NCBI RefSeq assembly: GCF_018614075.1
Contig: NZ_JAGGOZ010000074.1
Coordinates: 30,420-94,419 of the forward strand
DNA: 64,000 nt
Source: Streptomyces sp. ISL-94
GTDB lineage: Bacteria > Actinomycetota > Actinomycetes > Streptomycetales > Streptomycetaceae
Direction of reading: 5' to 3'
Part shown: positions 1-7,171 of the stretch, piece by piece
Layout of the letters: every line of letters starts with the position of its first letter
Position numbering within the stretch: the first letter of the stretch is position 1
Position numbers and translations under genes: made by a program
Notes under the pieces: generated by a model
Told to the model about the DNA's origin: nothing
The model's database searches: none
Seen by the model: only the letters and a program-made list of their open reading frames with translations

Positions 1-984
1 GTTTCCGTACCGCATGATGCCGCCGAGCAACTGGTACCCGTACGGCGGGTTCTGGTCGTACTTGGCAAGCGGGATGTGCTGCGTGCCGAGCTTGCGCAGC
101 TCCTGCGCGTAGGAGTCCGGCAGATGGGGCTCGCTCTTCGAGCTGGTGGCCGTCGCCAGGTTGAGGCCCAGGTTCTTCTGCAGCTCCTGGACATCCTTGA
201 GCCGCTGCTCGTCGAGCTTGGAGTAGTCGTAGGTGTCGGTCGACATGTACCCGAAGAACTCGAGCGCCCCCTTGGGGCCGAGCTTCTCGTAGAAGTTCTT
301 CGAGAACTCCGGGACCTTCGCGTTGTCCGCCAGCAGCTCGTTGAGCTCCACGAGCTCGTCGTGGCTCAGCTCCCGCCCCTTCTTCGCGAGGTCGGCGGCA
401 CGGCCCGCCTGCTCGGCATCGAGGCTGCCGTACTTCGGTGCGCTGAAGTCATGCCCGTCGGTGACGTTGGCGCCGAGCATCCGGGCCAGCGATTGGTCGA
501 CGTCGTCGCAGTTGTCGATGATGGCGTCGATCTTCTGCTGCCACAGCCCCCGGTTCTCCCGCACGGCCTGCTGGTAGTCGGGGTCGTGACGGGCCGCGTT
601 CCGCTCACCCTCGGTCGCCGGCGGAATGGCGGAGACCCGCCCGGACGCGTCGACCTGGAAGCCGGCCGCGGGAGCCTCCTCCGTAGCGATCTTCTTTAAC
701 TGTTCCTTGAACGACTTGAAGACGGCGAGGCCCTCGGTCAGGGCCTTGTGGACGCCCTTGGCCGCCTTGGCGGCGTCCTCGAACTCCTTGGCCGTCTTGT
801 CGACGAACCCCCGCGCCACGCCCGCGGTGACCCCGCTCCACTCGGCCTTGTCGGACTTGGCTTTCATGCCGTTGCGAGCGGCCTCGGCCATCTCGTCCAG
901 CTTGCCGGCCATCGCCGTCCAGTCAGTGACCGCCGTCTGGAGCTTGTCCAGGGGTGCGTTCAGCACGTTCTCGTACGTCAGCAT
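1..984 (-). CDS. Long secretion-associated hypothetical protein (DUF6571-like), partial
   Basis: Only the first 328 codons are visible; the gene runs off the left edge, so its C-terminal part and function are unknown. The ATG at 984 lies 12 bases after the stop of the preceding gene, so it is the last visible member of the same operon. The visible part is soluble, Lys/Ala/Glu-rich and predicted helical, starting MLTYENVLNAPLDKL and containing repeated amphipathic helices and a segment like PAATEGERNAARHDPDY. It has no signal peptide or membrane segment. The pattern resembles long Streptomyces proteins that I recall as DUF6571, encoded next to mycosin and WXG proteins, and often carrying variable C-termini. 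A type VII secreted substrate or polymorphic toxin is possible, but this is inferred from context only. Confidence 0.7.
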   Translation of the reverse strand, partial: MLTYENVLNAPLDKLQTAVTDWTAMAGKLDEMAEAARNGMKAKSDKAEWSGVTAGVARGFVDKTAKEFEDAAKAAKGVHKALTEGLAVFKSFKEQLKKIATEEAPAAGFQVDASGRVSAIPPATEGERNAARHDPDYQQAVRENRGLWQQKIDAIIDNCDDVDQSLARMLGANVTDGHDFSAPKYGSLDAEQAGRAADLAKKGRELSHDELVELNELLADNAKVPEFSKNFYEKLGPKGALEFFGYMSTDTYDYSKLDEQRLKDVQELQKNLGLNLATATSSKSEPHLPDSYAQELRKLGTQHIPLAKYDQNPPYGYQLLGGIMRYGN

Positions 985-996
985 GTCGGCGGGCCC

Positions 997-1422
997 CTAC
1001 TTCAGGTACTTGTCGATCGCGGACGCGGTGAAGTCTGCGTGGAGCTGCTGCTCGTCCTTGGCGTGGGAGGTGAGGGAGTAGTTCAGGCCGTTGGAAATGT
1101 TGGCGCAGGCGGCCACGAGGGTCTTCACCTGGGTCTCCCAGGTGGTGTTGACCTTGAGGAGCGCCGCCCCGCTGGCGAAGTTCTCCTTCGTGAGCGCGCC
1201 TGCGGCTTCGGTGGTGGAGGTGGCGGCGTGCTTGCCGTCGGTCTGGAGGCGGGTGTGGAGCTTGTACGCCTCGGAGCCGACGGCACCGATGTGGTCCTGG
1301 TTGAGTTCGAGGTCGCCGCCACCGCCACCCCCGCCCGGATCGGCGGGGACCTGGTTAAGCCGCATGGAGACATTGGCGGTGGCCGTGGCGCGAGCCGCCG
1401 ACCATTCCTCGTCGAACGACAT
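997..1422 (-). CDS. WXG100/ESX-like small secreted protein
   Basis: A 141-residue helical protein with no signal peptide. It has a poly-Gly stretch near residues 29-36 separating an N-terminal helix from a longer helical part, and a single Trp (NTTWETQ) near residue 95 in the place where a helix-turn-helix WXG protein has its turn. Two cysteine/asparagine-rich residues follow (AACANISN). It is encoded 61 bp downstream of the mycosin gene and 12 bp upstream of the truncated gene, so the operon context supports an ESX-like partner or substrate. The canonical W-x-G tripeptide is absent, so membership is inferred from size, helix content and neighbours. The ATG start is the first one in frame. 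Confidence 0.65.
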   Translation of the reverse strand: MSFDEEWSAARATATANVSMRLNQVPADPGGGGGGGDLELNQDHIGAVGSEAYKLHTRLQTDGKHAATSTTEAAGALTKENFASGAALLKVNTTWETQVKTLVAACANISNGLNYSLTSHAKDEQQLHADFTASAIDKYLK

Positions 1423-1483
1423 CGCGTGAACTCCCGTGTCAGGTCGGGTCCGTCAGGCAGGTCAGTCAGGTCGTACAGGTCAG

Positions 1484-2653
1484 TCAGCGGTTGCGGCGCA
1501 CCACGACTACGGTCACGGCTCCGCCGATGAGCACGCAGGCTCCCAGGCCGAGGGCGATCCAAGGCAGGGAACTGCCGCTCTTCTTCTCCTCCGCCTGCGG
1601 TGCCGGCTTGGACGCCGCCGAGTCGGGAGCCTTGCCGTCGGGGGAAGCCGAGGGCTTCTTGGCTGCGTCCGCCGCCGCCAGGTCGGGCAGGGGGTAGACG
1701 TCCGCCGGACCGGGGTCGCCGGGCGTCTGCAGCGCGAGGCGGGGCCGGACCACGCCGTAGCCGACGAAGTCGTTGCGCTGAGAGCCGTCAAAGGGCTTGC
1801 CGGCGGTGTTCAGGAGAACGCGGAGGACCTGGTTGTTGGTCCAGTCGGGGTGGGCGGACCAGAGGAGGGCGGCGGAGGCGGAGGCGAGGGCGGAGGCGTC
1901 ACTGGTGCCGGAGGTCTTGCACAGCCCCGTCTTGCCCGTGCAAGCCGTGACGATGTCGATGCCAGGCGCGGCCATGTCCACCTGGGGACCGTGCTGCGAC
2001 TCCTTGGTCGGCTCGCCACTGGGATCCACTGCGCCTACGCCGACCACCCCAGGGGTCGCACCCGGGTACTCGACCTTGTTGAGCGTGTCCCCAGAATTTC
2101 CCACGGCGGCGAAGATCAGCTTGCCCTTCGAGAGCGCATATTTCACCGCTTCGGCCCGCGCCAGATCATCTTCGGGCTTGCCGTCGATACCCAGGGAGAT
2201 ATTAATGACCTTGGCATCCGATTCTGCCGCATACCGAATGGCAGCGACCCACGACGGGGTTGCCATTTCAGTGTTAGAAACGCGGAGTGGGAGAATCTTG
2301 GCGCCAGGTGCGAGTCCGTAGCTACCGTCGCCACTCGGATGTTTTCCCGTTCCGGCGATCATGGCTGCTATGCCTGTGCCGTGAGTGCTGTTGTCAGCAT
2401 GTCCGTCGCCACCTTGCGACGTGAAATCCTTGCCAGAGACAACCTGGCCTTCTAGTTCGGGAATTTCCTTGATTCCATCGTCGATTACCGCGACGGTAAC
2501 GCCCTTCCCCTTGCTGATTTTCCAAATCTCGTCAGCCTTCATGGCGTCGAGATGCCATTGCTGCGATCGAATGGTCTCCGCGTGGGCCGGGGTCGCGGCG
2601 ACCCCGGCCAGCAGCAGACCCACCAGGGCCGAGGTCGCCTTACGCATGCGCAT
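1484..2653 (-). CDS. Mycosin-type S8 serine protease, type VII secretion-associated
   Basis: Subtilisin-like serine protease anchored outside the membrane. From the ATG at 2653 (389 aa) it has a signal peptide ending near AHA (about residue 25), then the catalytic triad: Asp in VAVIDDG (about D58), His in DNSTHGTG (about H91) and Ser in SGTSDAS (about S251), with the oxyanion Asn in AAVGNSGD (about N186). Two cysteines (about C238 and C245) could form a disulfide. A Pro/Ala/Lys-rich linker is followed by a C-terminal membrane helix and a short basic RRNR tail, the mycosin layout. Mycosins are structural/protease components of ESX systems. A TTG at 2662 and an ATG at 2647 are alternative starts. 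It sits between two WXG-like genes in one operon. Confidence 0.9.
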   Translation of the reverse strand: MRMRKATSALVGLLLAGVAATPAHAETIRSQQWHLDAMKADEIWKISKGKGVTVAVIDDGIKEIPELEGQVVSGKDFTSQGGDGHADNSTHGTGIAAMIAGTGKHPSGDGSYGLAPGAKILPLRVSNTEMATPSWVAAIRYAAESDAKVINISLGIDGKPEDDLARAEAVKYALSKGKLIFAAVGNSGDTLNKVEYPGATPGVVGVGAVDPSGEPTKESQHGPQVDMAAPGIDIVTACTGKTGLCKTSGTSDASALASASAALLWSAHPDWTNNQVLRVLLNTAGKPFDGSQRNDFVGYGVVRPRLALQTPGDPGPADVYPLPDLAAADAAKKPSASPDGKAPDSAASKPAPQAEEKKSGSSLPWIALGLGACVLIGGAVTVVVVRRNR

Positions 2654-2674
2654 CCCGTGCAACGTCCGTTCTGC

Positions 2675-4117
2675 TCAGTCGATCACCGGCGGAGCAACAC
2701 GACGGTTGCCCTGCCAGGTCTCTTCGTCTTCAACCAGGTAGTCGGGGCGTTCGCCCCCCTGGTCGTCCCGTCGCTTACCCGGAGTGTGCGCGCCCGCGCC
2801 AACAGCGCCGTTTCGCACCAGTCCCGAGCCGCCCTGGGTGAACGGCTGGCCGCCCGCGACCGGGCGACCGGCTGCAGACTGACGCCCACCGACGCTGCCT
2901 CCCGGCTCCGAGGCCAGCCGACGGCCTGCCGACGCTCTGCCCGCGCCGCCGTGAGCGCCACCGCCCATGCCGCCACCCATGCCGCCTATGCCACGGCCAG
3001 CCTGAGCACCTTCGCCGATGACCGTGCCACGCGGGATGCCCGAGCTGGGACCGTTGGACTTCATCGGACGACCGCCCATGATGCCGCTGTCACGCGGGGG
3101 CATGCCCGGCGGCATACCGCCGACCTTGCCACCCGGATGACCGGGACCCGTCAGAGTCGGGTACGGGCCAAGGCCGTGGCCTGGGCCCGTACCGAGCCCC
3201 TTCACGCGGCCTACCGGCGGGAGACCCATAGGAGGGACGAACGGGCCGGGGGTGGGACCGACGGGGCCGGGGCCCGTGGGCAGCGGCACACCTGGCGTGG
3301 TCGTCATCGGCGGCACAGTCCGATCCGGGAGCGTGCCAACGGAGTCGAGGCCCACGTCCACATTACGGTCCGGGATCCCCGGCATGGACACCGACGGGAC
3401 CGTGTTGTCCGGCTGCGGCTGGTGCCCAGGCACCCACCCGGGCTCGCTCGAAGACGCACCACTGCCCGAGCTCGACGGCGTGTACGAGGAACCGGCCGAG
3501 CTAACTCCCCCACCGGACCCTCCCCCGGGCCTCGCCATGTCCTGCTCTCCATAGCGCTCCGGTACGAGCACCGGCGGCGGCGGCGGAAACGTCGGGATCT
3601 TCGCATCCCCCATATGCTGGGAGGACTTCTCGTACGACCCGGCCAGCTTGGTCATCGCGTCCACGGCCCGCGCGTGGTCTCCGCTCAGCTTCGACCACGC
3701 CTCCTGGCCCAGCTTCACCGCATCCGGGTCGTTGTGGTATTCGCGGGACGTCGCGAGGTTCTGCTTGAGGGTCGCCTCCGTAGACGCGTCGTACTTGGGC
3801 ATGTTGCCCGCGCCGTAGTCGGTCGGCTTGACCTCGCGCATGATCTGGGCGGACTCCGCCATGTACTTGCCGCCAGTGGCGCTGTACTCGGCCAGCACCA
3901 GCGTGGCGCTGCCCGTCTGGTTCACCCAGTTCTGGAAGGCCTCGGCCGCTTCGCCCTCCCAGCCCTTGACCTTGTGGTCCTTGAGCTTATTTCCGATCTC
4001 TTCGATCGTCTTGGCGGCATTGGTGAGCTGCGTTGCGCAGTCATGGGCCTTGTCCGGGTCCATCGCAGCGACCATGGCGTACAGCTGCGCGTGTGTGTAG
4101 CCCTCAAATTCACTCAT
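2675..4117 (-). CDS. WXG/PPE-like protein with type VII secretion signature
   Basis: A 480-residue protein. Residues 1 to about 110 form a helical WXG-like domain with a W-E-G turn (VKGWEGEAAEAF). The remainder is a Pro/Gly/Ser/Met-rich low-complexity tail (many GGM and PPG stretches). Near the C-terminus is DYLVEDEETW, whose Y-L-V-E-D matches the Y-x-x-x-D/E general secretion motif of type VII substrates; I recall this tail being conserved in Streptomyces members. The ATG at 4117 overlaps the stop of the preceding gene (ATGA), which fixes the start although the frame stays open further upstream. The gene is followed 22 bp later by the mycosin. It is likely a substrate or surface component; what it does is unknown. 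Confidence 0.8.
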   Translation of the reverse strand: MSEFEGYTHAQLYAMVAAMDPDKAHDCATQLTNAAKTIEEIGNKLKDHKVKGWEGEAAEAFQNWVNQTGSATLVLAEYSATGGKYMAESAQIMREVKPTDYGAGNMPKYDASTEATLKQNLATSREYHNDPDAVKLGQEAWSKLSGDHARAVDAMTKLAGSYEKSSQHMGDAKIPTFPPPPPVLVPERYGEQDMARPGGGSGGGVSSAGSSYTPSSSGSGASSSEPGWVPGHQPQPDNTVPSVSMPGIPDRNVDVGLDSVGTLPDRTVPPMTTTPGVPLPTGPGPVGPTPGPFVPPMGLPPVGRVKGLGTGPGHGLGPYPTLTGPGHPGGKVGGMPPGMPPRDSGIMGGRPMKSNGPSSGIPRGTVIGEGAQAGRGIGGMGGGMGGGAHGGAGRASAGRRLASEPGGSVGGRQSAAGRPVAGGQPFTQGGSGLVRNGAVGAGAHTPGKRRDDQGGERPDYLVEDEETWQGNRRVAPPVID

Positions 4118-4658
4118 CGAGAGCACCGCCCTTCTTCGTCCCCTTCGGCTGCGACGTGTTCGGCGCGGCTGACTGTCCGCCATCGGCCATCTTGTCCGCG
4201 TACGGGTCAAGCTTCGGGATGTACAGGTCATGGGCCTGCTTGGCAAGGAGGGCCATGCGCCGCTTCGTCTCCTCGTCCACCTCGCTGTAGCCGCCCCCCG
4301 CAGACTGGATGGCGATGCCGAGAGCCTCGATCTGCACCGCCAGCCCCTTCGACAGCTTCTGCAACTCCGTATGGACGGTGGTGTACGCGTTGTAAAGCTT
4401 CTCGGCCTGAGTGAAGTCCTTGCCCAGGGCACCCTTCGGCAGCGTGCCGTCGGCCAGCTTCCCGTGGTGCGCCGGGGAGTCCTGAAGCGTCGTCAGGAGC
4501 CCGTCGACCAGCTTCTGATAGGCCTTCAAGTCGTCGTACTGAACCTTCAGCGCCGCAGCGGCCGCCCCGTAGACAGCGCCTGCGAGCGCGCCCATCGGAC
4601 CCGCCAGCCCCAGCGCGAGGCTCGCTCCCACCAGGCTCGCCCCGTTGTCCTCTGCCAC
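4110..4658 (-). CDS. Helical type VII locus protein of unknown function
   Basis: First gene of the minus-strand operon, 182 aa. The GTG start at 4658 is chosen because a GGGGAGG ribosome-binding site lies 5 to 6 bases in front of it, and because the upstream extension has no such site. Residues 5-40 form an Ala/Gly-rich hydrophobic stretch (LVGASLALGLAGPMGALAGAVYGAAAAAL), followed by about 110 residues of amphipathic helix resembling an ESX/LXG-type helical hairpin, and a polar Lys/Gly tail. Its stop overlaps the next start, implying translational coupling and possibly a heterodimer with the WXG/PPE-like protein. No enzymatic motif is visible. Confidence 0.7.
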   Translation of the reverse strand: MAEDNGASLVGASLALGLAGPMGALAGAVYGAAAAALKVQYDDLKAYQKLVDGLLTTLQDSPAHHGKLADGTLPKGALGKDFTQAEKLYNAYTTVHTELQKLSKGLAVQIEALGIAIQSAGGGYSEVDEETKRRMALLAKQAHDLYIPKLDPYADKMADGGQSAAPNTSQPKGTKKGGALDE

Positions 4659-4802
4659 GTTGGCCTCCCCGTCTCCCCGTAGTACCGGCGCGCAAGCACC
4701 GCTACCGTCCCCGTTCGCACCCGTTCGCACGAGTTCGCGCGCACACGTGCGCACTCTCACCGATCACTCTAGCGACCGGCGCCGACAGTCCCAAGTCCGG
4801 TG

Positions 4803-4814
4803 TTGCACGTGCAA
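4803..4814. promoter_or_regulatory. 12-bp perfect palindrome in the promoter region of the type VII operon
   Basis: TTGCACGTGCAA is a perfect inverted repeat lying 145 bp upstream of the GTG of the type VII operon, in the 170-bp gap behind the molybdenum hydroxylase operon. The same gap holds three GTTCGC direct repeats (about 4712-4738) and a second CACGTG core near 4744-4749. The position suits an operator, but no regulator is known to me for it. Confidence 0.35.
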
Positions 4815-4828
4815 TGCGGGTCACATGG

Positions 4829-7171
4829 TCATGAGTTGGGCGCCGCGACCGCCGCCGATGGCCTGATCGGGAGCCTGTTCACCGGGCGGCCCGTGGCCGC
4901 GCGTACTGCCGAGGCTACCGCCGCCGGCGCCGTTACCACAGGGACCGCGCTCGCCGCCTTCGCGCCGAAGGGAGCCACCACGTCCCGCTCTTCGACCAGT
5001 TTGACGATGCGGACCACCGGGGCGTCCAGCGACGTCGGCAGGGCGTAGCCCGTCAGGTCCGGGTGGCGGACCAGGCCCGCGACCGTGCGGAGGTTTTCGG
5101 TCAGGGCCGCGCCCACGCCCTGGGTGACGCCCGCTTCGATACGGGCTTCCAGCTGGCGGGGGTTGAGGATGCGGCCGACGTCCTGGGCCACGGCCAGTTC
5201 GACCACGCGGACCGAGCCCAGCTCGATGTCCACGTCGACCACCGCACGGATCGCGCAGAAGGCGAGGCCCACGAAGGCGTCGCCCTGGCCGTCACCGTCC
5301 AGGGGCTCGGTCGGGTGGGGGCGGCACTGGGCCGTCGCCCAGAGCTCCTTGCCCTCCATCGCCTCCGCGACCGTCGTGGAGAAGGCACCGTCGTATGACG
5401 TGATCCGGCCATCTGTGATCTGGAGCAGTTCCGTTGACATGCCCAGTTTGTGGGCCATGGGCTGGAGGAGCTGGGTGCGGACCATCTTGGCGGCCCGTTC
5501 GACCGCGCCGCCCGAGACCCACGTGTGGCGGCCGTGGGCCGACGGGCCCGCCGGCGGCTGGTCGGTGTCGACGGGGGCCGTCGTCACCTCGTCGACGCCC
5601 AGGACCTCCTGGACGATCTGGCGGGCGAGAGTGGAGAAGCCCTGGCCGGTGTCCACCGCCGCGCAGATGACCGTCGCCGACCCGTTGACGACCTTGACCG
5701 TCGCCGTAGAGACCTCGTCCGTGCCCTCCGCGCCGAGCATGTGCACCATGCCGACGCCGTAGCCGACCCCGCGCCGCACCGCGCCCGGCTCGCCCGCGCC
5801 CTCCAGGCCGCCCGGGAGCAGCCACTCGTCCTCCGGGGTGTCCTTCGGGAGGGAGGGGAGGGGGTAGTCGCGGACCGAGCGCAGGAGTTCGGCCACGGGG
5901 GCCGGGCAGGTCACCGTCTGGCCCGTGGGGAGGAGGTCGCCGGTGGCGAGGACGTTGCGCATGCGCAATTCCGCGCCGTCGATGCCGAGAGCGGCCGCGA
6001 GCTTGTCCATCTGGCCCTCGTACGCGGCGCAGACCTGCATCGCGCCCTCGCCCCGGACGTGGCCCGACGGGGGGTTGTTCGTGCGGACCGCCCAGCCTTC
6101 GACGAAGGCGTGCGGGACGACGTACGGGCCGCAGGCGAAGGCCACCGCGGCGGCCAGCGACTCCGCCGAAGCGTCCGCGTACGCGCCGGCGTCCATCAGG
6201 ATCTGGGCCTCGACCTTGACGAGGCGGCCCTCCGCGTCCGCGTGGTGGCGGTAGCGCAGCAGCGTCGGGTGGCGGTGGGTGTGGCCGAGGAAGGACTCCT
6301 CGCGGGTAGCGGCCAGCTTGACCGGGCAGCCGGTGCGCAGGGCGAGCAGGCCGAGCGGCAGCTGGAAGGCGGCGTCCTCGCGGTCGGCCGTCGCGCCCGG
6401 GACCCCGGTGACGACCACGCGCACCCGGTCCGGCTCCAGGCCGAAGCAGGCGGCCGCGAGGTCGCGGTCGGTGTGCGGGTCGGTGGAGGCGGTGTACAGC
6501 TCCACGCCGCCGTCGGGGCGCGGCACGGCCAGCCCGGCCTCGGCGCCGATGGGGGCGGGGTCCTGGCGGCCGATGCGGTACAGGCCGTCGACGACGACCT
6601 CGCCGGTGGCCTCCGGGTCGCCGTAGCGGAGCGGGATGTGCCGGATCAGGTTGCCGTCGGGGTGCAGCGGGGCGGCGCCGAAGGACTGCTCGGGGTCGGT
6701 GACCGGGTCGAGGAGCTCGTACTCGACGGCGATCGCGGCCGCGGCGAGGCGGGCGGTGTCCGGGTGGTCGGCGGCGACGGCGGCGATGGGCTCGCCGTGG
6801 TGGCGTACGACGTCGTGCGCGAAGACCGGCCGGTCGGCGATGCGGCGGCCGTGGGTGGTGGCGCCGGGGACGTCGGCGTGGGTGACGACGGCGCGGACGC
6901 CGGGCATCTCGGCGGCGGCCGAGGTGTCGATGGAGAGGATCCGGGCGTGGGCGTGCGGGGAGCGGAGCACGGCGGCCCACAGGAGCCCCTCGGCCCACAG
7001 GTCGGCGGCGTAGGGGAAGGTGCCCTCGGTCTTGGCGCGGGTGTCGGCGGCGGGCACGGAGGCGCCGATTCCGCGCGGTACCTGCGGTTCCGCGGCCTCC
7101 GCGGGCGCCGCCAGGGCGGTCACCGTGGTGTTCACCGTCGTCGTCGCCGTCGCCGCGTCCTGCCCGCTCAC
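4829..7171 (-). CDS. Xanthine dehydrogenase family, molybdopterin-binding subunit
   Basis: Large catalytic subunit (780 aa) of a three-subunit molybdenum hydroxylase that oxidises purines or aldehydes/heterocycles by water-derived hydroxylation. An N-terminal aldehyde oxidase a/b hammerhead-like domain (about residues 35-150) is followed by the molybdopterin-binding domain. Motifs include QDPAPIGAEAG, RGEGAMQVCAAYE (Mo-cofactor loop), HTWVSGGA and the C-terminal TQGVGAALTE, which carries the conserved catalytic-base Glu region. Its ATG overlaps the stop of the FeS subunit gene (ATGA), so it is the last gene of the FAD - FeS - Mo operon. The real substrate cannot be read from sequence; xanthine is only the family default. 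There is no signal peptide, so it is cytoplasmic. Confidence 0.9.
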   Translation of the reverse strand: MSGQDAATATTTVNTTVTALAAPAEAAEPQVPRGIGASVPAADTRAKTEGTFPYAADLWAEGLLWAAVLRSPHAHARILSIDTSAAAEMPGVRAVVTHADVPGATTHGRRIADRPVFAHDVVRHHGEPIAAVAADHPDTARLAAAAIAVEYELLDPVTDPEQSFGAAPLHPDGNLIRHIPLRYGDPEATGEVVVDGLYRIGRQDPAPIGAEAGLAVPRPDGGVELYTASTDPHTDRDLAAACFGLEPDRVRVVVTGVPGATADREDAAFQLPLGLLALRTGCPVKLAATREESFLGHTHRHPTLLRYRHHADAEGRLVKVEAQILMDAGAYADASAESLAAAVAFACGPYVVPHAFVEGWAVRTNNPPSGHVRGEGAMQVCAAYEGQMDKLAAALGIDGAELRMRNVLATGDLLPTGQTVTCPAPVAELLRSVRDYPLPSLPKDTPEDEWLLPGGLEGAGEPGAVRRGVGYGVGMVHMLGAEGTDEVSTATVKVVNGSATVICAAVDTGQGFSTLARQIVQEVLGVDEVTTAPVDTDQPPAGPSAHGRHTWVSGGAVERAAKMVRTQLLQPMAHKLGMSTELLQITDGRITSYDGAFSTTVAEAMEGKELWATAQCRPHPTEPLDGDGQGDAFVGLAFCAIRAVVDVDIELGSVRVVELAVAQDVGRILNPRQLEARIEAGVTQGVGAALTENLRTVAGLVRHPDLTGYALPTSLDAPVVRIVKLVEERDVVAPFGAKAASAVPVVTAPAAVASAVRAATGRPVNRLPIRPSAAVAAPNS

